This document shows, piece by piece, positions 33,845-42,330 of a stretch of DNA of 64,000 nucleotides (the first letter of the stretch is position 1; the number at the start of each line of letters is the position of its first letter). A program made the position numbers and the translations under genes. The notes under the pieces were generated by a model. That model saw only the letters and a program-made list of their open reading frames with translations, did not search any database and was not told where the DNA came from. The stretch is from an uncultured Tateyamaria sp. (lineage in GTDB: Bacteria; Pseudomonadota; Alphaproteobacteria; Rhodobacterales; Rhodobacteraceae), in assembly GCF_947504105.1 (NCBI RefSeq), contig NZ_CANNGP010000012.1, positions 33,102-97,101 on the forward strand. The letters run 5' to 3'.

Positions 33845-34927
33845 ATGAAAACTACACTGCTGAGTTCTGTCGCAGCTTTTACCCTGGCGGGCGCTGCGCT
33901 TGCAGACGAAGTGCGCGTTTACAACTGGTCTGACTACATTGACGAAGACCTGCTGACGAAATTCGAAGAAGAGACCGGGCTTGATCTGGTTTATGATGTC
34001 TTCGACAGCAACGAGGTTTTGGAAACGAAGATGCTGGCCGGCTCTTCTGGCTATGACATCGTCGTGCCGTCGGGCACCTTCTTGCAGCGCCAGATTAGCG
34101 CCGGGGCATTCCAGAAACTGGATGCATCCAAGCTGCCCAATGCCGAAAACCTGTGGGATGTGGTCGAGGCGCGCACGGCGCAGTACGATCCAGACAACGC
34201 ATATTCCATCAACTACATGTGGGGCACTACCGGCATCGGCGTGAATGTTGGCAAAGTTCAGGAAATCCTGGGCGAGGATGCCCCGCTGGGATCGCTTGAT
34301 CTGCTCTTCAAGCCTGAGAATATGGAAAAGCTGCAGGCTTGCGGCGTGCATTTCCTTGATGCGCCAACCGAGATGATTCCTGCAGCGCTTCAATACATCG
34401 GTGAAGATCCGGACAGCCATGAACCTGACGTTTTGGCCAAGGCGGAGCCGATCCTGATGGGTGTGCGTCCTTACGTGCAGAAATTCCACAACTCGGAATA
34501 CATCAACGCGCTGGCGAATGGTGACATCTGTGTCGCCTTCGGTTGGTCCGGTGATATCCTGCAGGCGCGTGACCGCGCTGCCGAAGCCGAGAACGGCGTT
34601 GAGATAGCCTACAATGCGCCGAGCGAGGGTGCCTTGATGTGGTTCGACCAGATGGCGATCCCTGCGGACGCGCCGAACCCCGAGGGTGCGCATGCGTTCC
34701 TGAACTTCATCCTGGATGCGCAGAACATGGCGCAAGCGTCAAACTATGTGTACTACGCCAACGGCAACGCAGCCTCGCAAGAGTTCCTAGTTGAGGATGT
34801 GATCGGTGATCCGGCGATCTATCCGGACGAGGCGACGCTGGAAAATCTCTATACCACCACCCCGTATCCGGCCCGCGTACAGCGGACGGTCACGCGGATG
34901 TGGACCAAGATCAAGTCCGGCACCTAA
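33845..34927 (+). CDS. potF: Putrescine-binding periplasmic protein (PotF-like)
   Basis: A 360-residue binding protein with a signal peptide (about residues 1-20, ending ALAD). It matches E. coli PotF along its length, including the ligand-contact regions known for that protein: VYNWSDYID (Trp-Ser), VVPSGTFLQRQ (Ser), FLDAPTEM (Glu), FGWSGDILQA (Trp and Asp) and MWFDQMAIPAD (Asp). Because these contacts are kept, putrescine is the likely ligand. It is the first gene of a five-gene plus-strand operon with potG, potH, potI and an FAD oxidase, and is followed by a GC-rich hairpin that probably lowers transcription of the membrane and ATPase genes. Confidence 0.92.
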   Translation: MKTTLLSSVAAFTLAGAALADEVRVYNWSDYIDEDLLTKFEEETGLDLVYDVFDSNEVLETKMLAGSSGYDIVVPSGTFLQRQISAGAFQKLDASKLPNAENLWDVVEARTAQYDPDNAYSINYMWGTTGIGVNVGKVQEILGEDAPLGSLDLLFKPENMEKLQACGVHFLDAPTEMIPAALQYIGEDPDSHEPDVLAKAEPILMGVRPYVQKFHNSEYINALANGDICVAFGWSGDILQARDRAAEAENGVEIAYNAPSEGALMWFDQMAIPADAPNPEGAHAFLNFILDAQNMAQASNYVYYANGNAASQEFLVEDVIGDPAIYPDEATLENLYTTTPYPARVQRTVTRMWTKIKSGT

Positions 34928-34938
34928 CGCCGACTTCC

Positions 34939-34972
34939 GGGCGCGGAGGACCCCCCGCGCCCATTTCCTTTT
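34939..34972 (+). terminator. Attenuating hairpin after potF
   Basis: GGGCGCGG (34939-34946) and CCGCGCCC (34955-34962) form a perfect 8-bp stem followed by ATTTCCTTTT. It sits in the 59-nt gap between potF and potG, the usual place for a partial terminator that makes the binding protein more abundant. Confidence 0.7.
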
Positions 34973-34986
34973 GAACGGAATTCCCC

Positions 34987-36111
34987 TTGGCAGAGACTGT
35001 TTTCGCCCCCTGGGACGACCCGAATGAGAAGCCGTTGATCCGGTTTCGCAATGTCACGAAACGCTTTGGTGATTTTATTGCCATCGATGATCTGACCCTC
35101 GACATCTTCGAACGCGAGTTCTTTGCCCTGCTCGGACCATCGGGCTGTGGGAAGACCACGATGATGCGGATGCTGGCGGGGTTCGAGAACCCTACCGACG
35201 GGTCCATTGAGCTGGCGGGACAGGACATTGCCGGTGTGCCAGCTAACAAACGGGCCGTGAACATGATGTTCCAGTCCTATGCCCTGTTTCCGCATCTTTC
35301 TGTGTGGGACAACATTGCGTTCGGCCTACGGCGCGAAAGCAATGACAAGGCGGCTATTGCGGCACGAGTCGAAGAGATGTTGAAGCTGACGCGGCTTGAA
35401 AAGTTTGCGCGTCGTAAACCGCATCAGATTTCAGGTGGGCAACGCCAGCGTGTGGCGCTCGCCCGGTCACTGGCAAAGGCGCCGAAACTGCTTTTGCTGG
35501 ACGAACCGCTTGGCGCGCTTGATGCAAAGCTGCGCGAAGCGACACAGTTCGAGCTGATGGATATTCAGGAAAAGACCGGCACCACTTTTGTCATCGTGAC
35601 GCACGATCAGGAAGAAGCAATGACCGTCGCCAGCCGTGTTGCTGTCATGGATGAAGGTAGGGTGATGCAGGTCGCAACCCCGGAGCGCATTTATGAGGCT
35701 CCAAACAGTGTCTACGTTGCCGATTTTATCGGGGACGTGAATATTCTGCACGGTGCAGCGAAACCGGTTGGGCAGGACATGTACGAAGTTGGATGGGCTG
35801 CAGATCATACCCCGGTGCAGGCTTCCAGTTCGCGTCCATTTTCGGATGGTCAACCGTGCCATCTGGCTATTCGGCCAGAAAAAGTGTCGATCCATAGAGA
35901 CCGACCCGCGGCGGACAACGCTGTGCGAGGCAAGATTCTGGATATCGCGTACTTGGGCAATCTCTCCACATATCACGTCGAGCTTCCTACCGGGGACATC
36001 ATCAAAGCGCAGGTTGCCAATACGCGTCGGATCTCGCGCCGGGATTTCACTTGGGAAGATCCGGTTTGGGTCAGCTGGACCAAGACGGCCGGGGTGTTGT
36101 TAGCGGAATGA
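34987..36111 (+). CDS. potG: Putrescine ABC transporter ATP-binding protein (PotG-like)
   Basis: A 374-residue ATPase that starts at TTG (MAETVFAPWDDPNEKPLIRF), with only a weak purine stretch upstream. Motifs: Walker A GPSGCGKT, Q-loop MFQSYALFPHLSV, signature ISGGQRQR, Walker B LLLLDEPLGALD, H-loop VTHDQEEAM. A TOBE domain occupies the last ~110 residues (LAIRPEKVSIHRDRP). The N-terminal extension before IRFRNVTKRFG is as in E. coli PotG. It powers putrescine import with PotH/PotI. The 3' end overlaps potH by 4 nt. The TTG start and the hairpin before it should keep expression low relative to potF. Confidence 0.9.
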   Translation: MAETVFAPWDDPNEKPLIRFRNVTKRFGDFIAIDDLTLDIFEREFFALLGPSGCGKTTMMRMLAGFENPTDGSIELAGQDIAGVPANKRAVNMMFQSYALFPHLSVWDNIAFGLRRESNDKAAIAARVEEMLKLTRLEKFARRKPHQISGGQRQRVALARSLAKAPKLLLLDEPLGALDAKLREATQFELMDIQEKTGTTFVIVTHDQEEAMTVASRVAVMDEGRVMQVATPERIYEAPNSVYVADFIGDVNILHGAAKPVGQDMYEVGWAADHTPVQASSSRPFSDGQPCHLAIRPEKVSIHRDRPAADNAVRGKILDIAYLGNLSTYHVELPTGDIIKAQVANTRRISRRDFTWEDPVWVSWTKTAGVLLAE

Positions 36112-36983
36112 GGCGTGCTGTCCTCATAGCTGTGCCCTATGTGTGGCTTTTGGCGCTGTTCCTGATCCCGTTTGCGGTCGTTTTCAAGATTTCCCTATCC
36201 GACATCGCGCTCGCCATTCCTCCATACATGCCCACCGCCAAAGACGGCATCTGGAATATGCTGTCGCAACTCGATTTCGAGAACTTCATCTTTCTGACCG
36301 AAGACGATCTATATTGGAAAGCCTATGTCAGCTCGCTTCAGATTGCGTTGATTTCAACATTGTTCGCGCTGCTTGTCGGCTATCCAATGGCCTACGCCAT
36401 GGCGCGTGCGCCGGAGCAGTGGCGACCCACGCTACTGATGCTGGTGATCTTGCCGTTTTGGACATCGTTTCTGATCCGGGTCTATGCTTGGGTTGGTATC
36501 CTTTCGGGTGAGGGCTTCTTGAACCAGTTCCTGTTGTGGATTGGGGTTGTCGATTCCCCGCTGACTATTCTCAACACGAACACCGCCGTCTACATCGGGA
36601 TCGTTTATACGTATCTGCCGTTCATGATCCTGCCCATCTATTCCGCACTTGATCGTCTTGACGGATCATTGATCGAAGCTGCCGAGGATTTAGGCTGTTC
36701 GCGGATCAAGGCATTCTGGCTGGTGACGATCCCGCTGTCGCGCAACGGGATCATTGCAGGATGCTTTCTGGTCTTTATCCCTGCGCTGGGCGAGTTCGTG
36801 ATCCCGTCGCTATTGGGCGGGTCGGGCACGCTGATGATCGGCAAAGTGTTGTTCGAAGAGTTCTTTTCCAACCGTGATTGGCCGGTGGCATCGGCAGTTG
36901 CGGTGATCTTGCTGCTGATCCTGATCATACCCATCGTCCTGTTTCAGCGGAACGAACAGAAACAGGTGGAGGCCGAGGGATGA
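36108..36983 (+). CDS. potH: Putrescine ABC transporter permease (PotH-like)
   Basis: A 291-residue inner-membrane permease with six predicted helices. N-terminal LIAVPYVWLLALFLIPFAVV is typical of PotH, and the EAA loop reads IEAAEDLGCSRIKAFWLVTI, then PLSRNG. The ATG at 36108 overlaps the potG stop (ATGA), and the 3' end overlaps potI in the same way, so the three are translationally coupled. Unlike the PotB-like protein at 26647 it has no large insertion, which shows the two transporters in the window are not recent duplicates. Confidence 0.9.
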   Translation: MRRAVLIAVPYVWLLALFLIPFAVVFKISLSDIALAIPPYMPTAKDGIWNMLSQLDFENFIFLTEDDLYWKAYVSSLQIALISTLFALLVGYPMAYAMARAPEQWRPTLLMLVILPFWTSFLIRVYAWVGILSGEGFLNQFLLWIGVVDSPLTILNTNTAVYIGIVYTYLPFMILPIYSALDRLDGSLIEAAEDLGCSRIKAFWLVTIPLSRNGIIAGCFLVFIPALGEFVIPSLLGGSGTLMIGKVLFEEFFSNRDWPVASAVAVILLLILIIPIVLFQRNEQKQVEAEG

Positions 36984-37798
36984 ACCGCCTGTCATCCTTC
37001 AATGTCGTGTCGTTGACGCTTGGTTTTGTGTTTCTGTACGTGCCGATGCTGATCCTCGTGATCTATAGCTTCAATGCATCAAAGCTGGTCACGGTCTGGG
37101 CGGGGTTTTCGACCAAATGGTATGGTGAACTGCTGTCTAACGAGGCCTTTCTGGTCGCGGCGTGGGTGACGCTGCGTGTTGCGGTCATCTCGTCGAGCAT
37201 TGCCACAGTTCTGGGTACAATGGCGGCCTACGTGCTGGTGCGCGGCGGACGTTTCTTCGGTCGTACTCTATTCTCAGGTATGATCTACGCACCGTTGGTG
37301 ATGCCGGAGGTGATCACTGGTCTGTCTCTTCTTTTGCTGTTCATCGGGATCGGGCTGGACCGGGGTGTTTTGACGATCGTCCTTGCGCACACCACGTTTT
37401 CAATGTGCTTCGTTTCTGTCGTTGTGTCCTCGCGGTTGGTGACTTTCGACAGATCGCTCGAAGAGGCCGCATTGGATCTTGGCGCATCACCTTGGGACGC
37501 TTTTCGTCTTGTCACATTGCCTATCATCGCCCCAGCGGTCATATCCGGTTGGCTTTTGGCCTTTACCCTTAGCCTCGATGACCTGGTCATCGCTTCGTTC
37601 ACGTCGGGACCGTCGGCCACGACCCTTCCCATGAAGATTTGGTCCTCCGTCCGGCTTGGTGTAAGCCCCGAGATCAATGCGCTCAGCACAATCCTGATCG
37701 GATTGGTTGCAGTGGGAGTCATTGTCGCGTCGCTGGCTTCGAAACATGCTGCTGTGCGGGCCAAACGAGACGAGCAAGCCGCTGCACGCGCCGCATGA
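36980..37798 (+). CDS. potI: Putrescine ABC transporter permease (PotI-like)
   Basis: A 272-residue inner-membrane permease: LGFVFLYVPMLILVIYSFNA in helix 1, then five more helices. The EAA loop is LEEAALDLGASPWDAFRLVT, then LPIIAP. A basic, alanine-rich C-terminal tail (KHAAVRAKRDEQAAARAA) stays in the cytoplasm. It is coupled to potH (4-nt overlap) and to the following FAD oxidase gene (ATGA overlap), which ties uptake of the amine to its oxidation. Confidence 0.9.
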   Translation: MNRLSSFNVVSLTLGFVFLYVPMLILVIYSFNASKLVTVWAGFSTKWYGELLSNEAFLVAAWVTLRVAVISSSIATVLGTMAAYVLVRGGRFFGRTLFSGMIYAPLVMPEVITGLSLLLLFIGIGLDRGVLTIVLAHTTFSMCFVSVVVSSRLVTFDRSLEEAALDLGASPWDAFRLVTLPIIAPAVISGWLLAFTLSLDDLVIASFTSGPSATTLPMKIWSSVRLGVSPEINALSTILIGLVAVGVIVASLASKHAAVRAKRDEQAAARAA

Positions 37799-39114
37799 GG
37801 CGTATCTTTTCGCAATATGCCTATGCCTCTGGGCCGAGGGAGGGATGCTGGTGGGATGAGACGGTGCAGAGCATTTCACATCCTGCCCTGGCAGGAGGCA
37901 TCAGATGTGACGTTGTCGTCGTAGGTGGCGGTTTCACAGGCCTGTCTGCAGCCCTTCACCTTGCCCGTCGTGGCGCACAGGTTGTTGTGCTGGAAGCCAA
38001 TTCTATAGGTTGGGGCGCGTCAGGACGTAACGGCGGTTTTTGTTGTCTGGGCGGCAGCATGCGGTCTGATATGGCTTTGGATCGGCGTTATGGTCATGCC
38101 GCGCGGCGGGACTGGCGAACAACCGAACGGGTTGCTGTCGAGCGTGTCGAGGCGTTGATCGCGGATTTATCCCTGGATGTGGATCGGCATTCGAAAGGCG
38201 AAACCTGCCTTGCCCATCGTCCACGTGATTTCAGAGCGTTCGAGGATGAGGCGCGCGCTGCATCTGAAAACTACGGTGTGATAGTGGATGTATTGTCATC
38301 TTCCGAATTGGAGTTAGCCGGCCTGTCCGGGCCATTTCACGGGGCCATCACAAACCCAATTGGTTTTGGGCTGAACCCGCGCAAGCTTATTGATGGGTTG
38401 GTCGAAGCGTGTCTCGAACTTGGCGTGGTGATCCACGACAACAGCCCAGCCGTCCGTATTACCTCCGGAGAAGTGAAAACGCCCAACGGTGTTGTTCGTG
38501 CAGAACAGATCGTCGTAGCCACCAACGGCTATTCAAGTGAAGACATCCCCAACTGGATGGCGTCGCGCTGCATGCCCGCGCAATCCACGGCGATCGTAAC
38601 GCGCCCGTTGACCGAGGCGGAATTGCAACGGCAGGGATGGACAAGTGATCAGATGGCGTACGACACTCGACACCTTCTACATTACTTCCGCCTTATGCCG
38701 GATCGGCGGTTTCTGTTCGGAATGCGAGGCGGACTGCTTTGCGGCCCAAGTGCGGAAAGGCAAGCGCGTTCCGCTGTTGTTCACAGCTTTCGCACCATGT
38801 TTCCGGCGTGGTCTCATGTTGATGTGACACATGCGTGGTCCGGACTTGTCTGTTTGACAAGAGATCGCGTGCCATTTGTAGGGCCGGTACCCGGTATGTC
38901 GGGTATTCTGGCAGGTTTTGCATATCATGGTAACGGCGTGGCGATGGGTGTGCATGCAGGCAGTATTCTTGCTGCGCTGGCAAGTAATGAGCAGCCGGAC
39001 CACCACCCGGAGGTTATGTCCACGCCAGCCACTCGTTTTCCATTTGGGTCGTTTCGTCGTCTCATCATGCCGGGCGTTTACACAGGGTTTCGTGTAAGTG
39101 ATGCGTTGCCCTAG
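37795..39114 (+). CDS. FAD-dependent amine oxidase, gamma-glutamylputrescine oxidase (PuuB)-like
   Basis: A 439-residue DAO-family flavoprotein. The FAD-binding Rossmann motif is VVVVGGGFTGLSAALHLARR (about 39-58), followed by VLEANSIGWGASGRNGGFC, as in PuuB. The second half has HYFRLMPDRRFLFGMRGGLL and AWSGLVCLTRDRVPFVGPVP, then GILAGFAYHGNGVAMGVHAG near the C-terminus. PuuB oxidises gamma-glutamylputrescine, but no glutamylputrescine synthetase (PuuA) is in the window, so the amine actually oxidised is unclear. It overlaps potI by 4 nt and the convergent flgD by 4 nt. It is the last gene of the potFGHI operon. Confidence 0.85.
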   Translation: MRRIFSQYAYASGPREGCWWDETVQSISHPALAGGIRCDVVVVGGGFTGLSAALHLARRGAQVVVLEANSIGWGASGRNGGFCCLGGSMRSDMALDRRYGHAARRDWRTTERVAVERVEALIADLSLDVDRHSKGETCLAHRPRDFRAFEDEARAASENYGVIVDVLSSSELELAGLSGPFHGAITNPIGFGLNPRKLIDGLVEACLELGVVIHDNSPAVRITSGEVKTPNGVVRAEQIVVATNGYSSEDIPNWMASRCMPAQSTAIVTRPLTEAELQRQGWTSDQMAYDTRHLLHYFRLMPDRRFLFGMRGGLLCGPSAERQARSAVVHSFRTMFPAWSHVDVTHAWSGLVCLTRDRVPFVGPVPGMSGILAGFAYHGNGVAMGVHAGSILAALASNEQPDHHPEVMSTPATRFPFGSFRRLIMPGVYTGFRVSDALP

Positions 39115-39776
39115 CCGGCGTCCCGCAATCCCGTCACGTTGTTGGCATGCACCATGTATCCACTTTCAAGTACCAGCAGCGTTGATCCATTATCGATGCG
39201 TGCTTCGGTGACGCGGTTGTAGGCCAGAGCCGGCTCTGTCAGCAAAACTTCCCCGTTCGCGGCACTTTCTATCTGAAAGGAGTATTCGCCATGCGAAAGG
39301 GTCGCGCCGCTGGCGTCCAGGCCATCCCAGACATATGGTTCAGCACTGACAGGCAAGCTGCGGCGGGTCACTTCTGTGCCTTGCTCGTTTGTAATGATCA
39401 ACGTTACCTGGTCCGCCGCAACAGGTGGGTTGGGCGCGATCGTGATCGCTGACCCTTCAAACTGGACCGGGCCTTGCACCAGTGCTTCCATCCCGATCCA
39501 GTTGGCTGCGCCGGACATGTCATTGGCGCCAAGGGCGGCAATCATTTCCTGCATGAGATCGTTTGTCTTCACCTGCTGCTCCACCATCGAGAACTGCGCC
39601 AACTGTGCCGCGTACTCAGATGAATCGATGGGTTCCAAGGGGTCCTGATACTCAGCTTGAGCGGTGAGCATTTGAAGAAAAACCTCGAAGTCTGAGCTAA
39701 GGACGCTTGATGTGGCAGCGTTGCCGGTGGAGCTATTGGTGGCCGGTGTGGCGCCGGGTGTTTGGGTGATATCCAT
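39111..39776 (-). CDS. flgD: Flagellar hook assembly (capping) protein FlgD
   Basis: A 221-residue protein. The N-terminal export and assembly region is recognised from LSSDFEVFLQMLTAQAEYQD, then PLEPIDSSEYAAQLAQFSMV, the FlgD signature. The C-terminal half holds the FLG-type beta domains (YVWDGLDASGATLSHGEYSF). FlgD caps the growing hook and is needed for FlgE polymerisation; the FlgE gene is not in the window. It lies 3 nt downstream of fliK on the same strand, so hook cap and hook-length ruler are co-transcribed. Confidence 0.93.
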   Translation of the reverse strand: MDITQTPGATPATNSSTGNAATSSVLSSDFEVFLQMLTAQAEYQDPLEPIDSSEYAAQLAQFSMVEQQVKTNDLMQEMIAALGANDMSGAANWIGMEALVQGPVQFEGSAITIAPNPPVAADQVTLIITNEQGTEVTRRSLPVSAEPYVWDGLDASGATLSHGEYSFQIESAANGEVLLTEPALAYNRVTEARIDNGSTLLVLESGYMVHANNVTGLRDAG

Positions 39777-39779
39777 ATC

Positions 39780-41426
39780 TCAAAGCCTCATGTCGATACC
39801 GGTTGAAGTCACGTGTGAAACGCGTGCAACCGGAGTTGATGTTTGGTCCGCGGCGAGAAGTTCATCAGCCGCAGCCAATTCGTCACCGCTTGCCTGCTCT
39901 TGCTGCTCGGTGCGTTGCTGCCCTTGATCAAAGGCAAAGGAAACGTCTTCGAAACCGAGGTCACTTAGTGATTTGCCAAGATCATCTATGTTGCGCCGCA
40001 TCAGATCCAGCGTTTCACCGCGGTCAGCAGTCACAGTGACCGTGATACCGGTTTCGCTTGTTGTCATGATCATGCGGACGCGCCCCAGTTCAATTGGGTT
40101 CAGTGTGATTTCGATGGGCTTGTTAGGTGCGCTTTTAAAAGCTTCAGCAACAGAGTGAGAGATGTGCTGTGGTAATTCGACCCTCGGTGCCGTTGAACTA
40201 CTATTGGAAGACTGCAGTGGTGCATTTGGTCTGATGTCCCATACGAGTTCATCCGCCTTTGTTGCCATTTCTGCCTCTGTCGTGACTTGCGTTGACAAGA
40301 GCGACACAGTTGTGTCCACCGTTTGTGTTGTCTGAACTGCCGGAGTCGGGGTTAAACTGCGGTGAGAAGCAACATGTTCGGCAGGGGTCATGTTTTCTAC
40401 CGCACCTTTGCTGACAACATTATTGCCTGTTGTGTGTAGAGTTGTTGTGATCGGCGTGGTCGCTCCCTTTACCGGCAGCGTATCAAACGCGCTTTTTTGA
40501 ACTGACGAACTTGGAAGAGGGGATAGTTGTTCACCTTCCATGTGCTGCGGCTTGAATTCCACTTTGCCTACAGACAGAGACTGATTTGACAACAAATTGA
40601 ATTCGGCCGCCTGCAAATGTTGCCCCGTCCCAACGGACCCATTCTTCATGTTGTGCAACTGCGGACTGTGACGTGACGAAGATGCGAGCAGCGGTGCCTC
40701 CGTCGCTTGATTGAAGCGCCGGTTTCCATTTTCCGAGAGTTCAAGATGCTGAGAGTGTGCGGCACCCATGGTATCTGATTTAGATGATGATGTGACCTCT
40801 GCCAAACTGTTTGAGAGTGTCCTGTTCGCTTCCGAAGGTTGCTCCGGTCGAACTATGGCGTTCGTCTTCGTTTCCGTAGTTGTATGACCGGGCGGCACCA
40901 TTGGTGTTGATTTCGGATGTAGCGTAGTCTCCGCTGACTGCGAAACGGCTCCCGATGCCTCATCAGAGACTATGTCAGGTTGCGATAGTCCCTGAACCAT
41001 TGCTGTTATCGGCGATGACTTTGCCCGCTCATTCGGGCTTGATTGCGGCTCGCGGCTCAACGTTTTGAGGTAATCTTGCCCTGTTTCGCCAATGGTTTCA
41101 CTTGTCGTGTGATTTTCAGAAGTTGCGGCTATCCCGCTGGGTGTCTGGATTGCGACATCTCCTTTAGCCTGTGCTTCTTTGTCTTCCGACCCTGTCAGGA
41201 GGTCGGGTGAAGGCGCCGTGTCGGGCGCACGATCCATCCGGCTGTGAACTGCTTGTTGGTCCGTGCCCCCATTTGCCGCCAAATCGAAAGGCACAATTGG
41301 CGCATGTTCTTCTACCGGATGGGTTCGAACACTTCGGTCAGCGGGCAAGGTTGCACCGATAGTTTGTATGAGTTGCACATATTTCTCCGGGATTCTTCCG
41401 CGTTTGACCCAGATTGGACCAGCCAT
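39780..41426 (-). CDS. fliK: Flagellar hook-length control protein FliK
   Basis: About 548 residues. The long N-terminal and middle region is Ser/Thr/Gln/His-rich, low in hydrophobic residues and apparently unstructured, as a secreted molecular ruler should be. The C-terminal 130 residues hold the conserved FliK substrate-switch domain (PIEITLNPIELGRVRMIMTT, then GITVTVTADRGETLDLMRRN, and LSDLGFEDVSFAFDQGQQ). It is secreted and tells FlhB to switch from hook to filament export. The start is uncertain: ATG at 41426 is used; a TTG at 41456 would add ten residues, and both have weak ribosome sites. It diverges from the FlgJ-like gene. Confidence 0.88.
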   Translation of the reverse strand: MAGPIWVKRGRIPEKYVQLIQTIGATLPADRSVRTHPVEEHAPIVPFDLAANGGTDQQAVHSRMDRAPDTAPSPDLLTGSEDKEAQAKGDVAIQTPSGIAATSENHTTSETIGETGQDYLKTLSREPQSSPNERAKSSPITAMVQGLSQPDIVSDEASGAVSQSAETTLHPKSTPMVPPGHTTTETKTNAIVRPEQPSEANRTLSNSLAEVTSSSKSDTMGAAHSQHLELSENGNRRFNQATEAPLLASSSRHSPQLHNMKNGSVGTGQHLQAAEFNLLSNQSLSVGKVEFKPQHMEGEQLSPLPSSSVQKSAFDTLPVKGATTPITTTLHTTGNNVVSKGAVENMTPAEHVASHRSLTPTPAVQTTQTVDTTVSLLSTQVTTEAEMATKADELVWDIRPNAPLQSSNSSSTAPRVELPQHISHSVAEAFKSAPNKPIEITLNPIELGRVRMIMTTSETGITVTVTADRGETLDLMRRNIDDLGKSLSDLGFEDVSFAFDQGQQRTEQQEQASGDELAAADELLAADQTSTPVARVSHVTSTGIDMRL

Positions 41427-41492
41427 GGTTACTGGTTCTTTACTGCTGATCCGCAAAGGTAGGGAAAATCAGTCGAATTCTAAGGAATGCCA

Positions 41493-41774
41493 ATGATACC
41501 AAATTCCATACCAGTAAGTTCGCCCGCTGCCGCGGACAGTCGAGACACTTCTTTGCGTTTGGCAGCGGAAAAACTTGAAGCATCGTTTTTGGCAGAAATG
41601 CTGAAATCAGCAGGGCTTGGCGAAAGCCGCAATACGTTCGGAGGTGGTGCGGGTGAAGACCAGTTTTCATCATTCTTGGTACAGGCTCAGGCTGAAAAGA
41701 TGGTTGAGGCAGGCGGAATAGGATTGGCCGAAGCGCTGTTCGAATCGTTAAAGGAGCGCAGCAATGAAACATGA
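41493..41774 (+). CDS. Rod-binding FlgJ-like protein
   Basis: A 93-residue protein matching only the N-terminal rod-scaffold domain of FlgJ: LRLAAEKLEASFLAEMLKSA, GEDQFSSFLVQAQAEKMVEA and GIGLAEALFESL. The muramidase domain of gammaproteobacterial FlgJ is absent, as in other alphaproteobacteria, so rod assembly must use a separate lytic enzyme. The second ATG is chosen because TAAGGA lies about 6 nt before it but abuts the first ATG at 41487. It overlaps the FlgN-like gene by 11 nt and diverges from fliK. Confidence 0.82.
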   Translation: MIPNSIPVSSPAAADSRDTSLRLAAEKLEASFLAEMLKSAGLGESRNTFGGGAGEDQFSSFLVQAQAEKMVEAGGIGLAEALFESLKERSNET

Positions 41775-42123
41775 TGAGTTTCAGATCGCTTTTGATGAAC
41801 TTCATGATCTGCTCGATACGGAGAGAGCGGCTTTGCTCAATGGAAATCTGAACGAGGTAAGCAGGTTGTTTGATCGAAAGTCGCGTCTGATCGATGAGCT
41901 TGGCGACCTTACAGCGGCCGACACAGAGTTCGTTGTCACCCTACGAACCAAGCTTGAACGAAACCAGACCCTGCTGGATTCTGCCGCAGACGGGATCCGA
42001 TCCGTGGCAGGGAGATTGTCCGCTGTTAAACGCGTACGCGAGTCACTCGAGACGTATGATGCGCGAGGTAAGCGTACAACTTTTGATCTGAAGCCAGTTG
42101 GTAGCTTGGAAAAACGTGCCTGA
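41764..42123 (+). CDS. FlgN-like flagellar export chaperone
   Basis: A 119-residue, almost entirely helical protein (FQIAFDELHDLLDTERAALL, GNLNEVSRLFDRKSRLIDEL). It fits FlgN family chaperones, which hold the hook-filament junction proteins FlgK and FlgL in the cytoplasm before export. The match rests on helical heptads, size and position rather than on an invariant motif. It overlaps the flgJ-like gene and precedes the flagellin gene by about 200 nt. A general helical chaperone is the alternative. Confidence 0.65.
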   Translation: MKHDEFQIAFDELHDLLDTERAALLNGNLNEVSRLFDRKSRLIDELGDLTAADTEFVVTLRTKLERNQTLLDSAADGIRSVAGRLSAVKRVRESLETYDARGKRTTFDLKPVGSLEKRA

Positions 42124-42163
42124 GCGAAATTGATTCAAATCCGTGTTTTTCGGTTCTTGGACT

Positions 42164-42178
42164 TTAGGGAAGCGTTAG
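42164..42178 (+). promoter_or_regulatory. Possible CtrA-type box upstream of flagellin
   Basis: TTAG-N7-TTAG with exactly the 7-nt spacing of the CtrA consensus TTAA-N7-TTAA (two mismatches), about 150 nt upstream of the flagellin start. It is weak alone but repeats the pattern at 46337 and 60329. Confidence 0.3.
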
Positions 42179-42298
42179 GCAAATCAGCTTCATGGTGATC
42201 GCGCATCTAGAAACAGGTGGCGCATAACCCCCCAAAAGGGTGTGCATTTGTCAGAATGGCAGTTTGGCCGTCCCATCGGGGGGCGGGACGTAAACCAG

Positions 42299-42311
42299 GG
42301 CGCAAAGCGCC
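42299..42311 (+). promoter_or_regulatory. Hairpin in the flagellin leader
   Basis: GGCGC-AAA-GCGCC is a perfect 5-bp stem ending 19 nt before the flagellin ATG and just upstream of its ribosome-binding site (AAAAGGAA). Leader structure of this kind is where FlbT is known to act on flagellin mRNA in Caulobacter; the role here is an inference. Confidence 0.4.
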
Positions 42312-42330
42312 GTGACAAAAGGAAATGCAC

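Noticed and set aside
33797..34735. 312-codon minus-strand open frame
   Set aside because: Antisense to potF, which matches PotF over its whole length.
42241..42300. Sigma-54 promoter before flagellin (TGGCAG region)
   Set aside because: The GG and GC elements are not at the 10-nt spacing a sigma-54 promoter needs.
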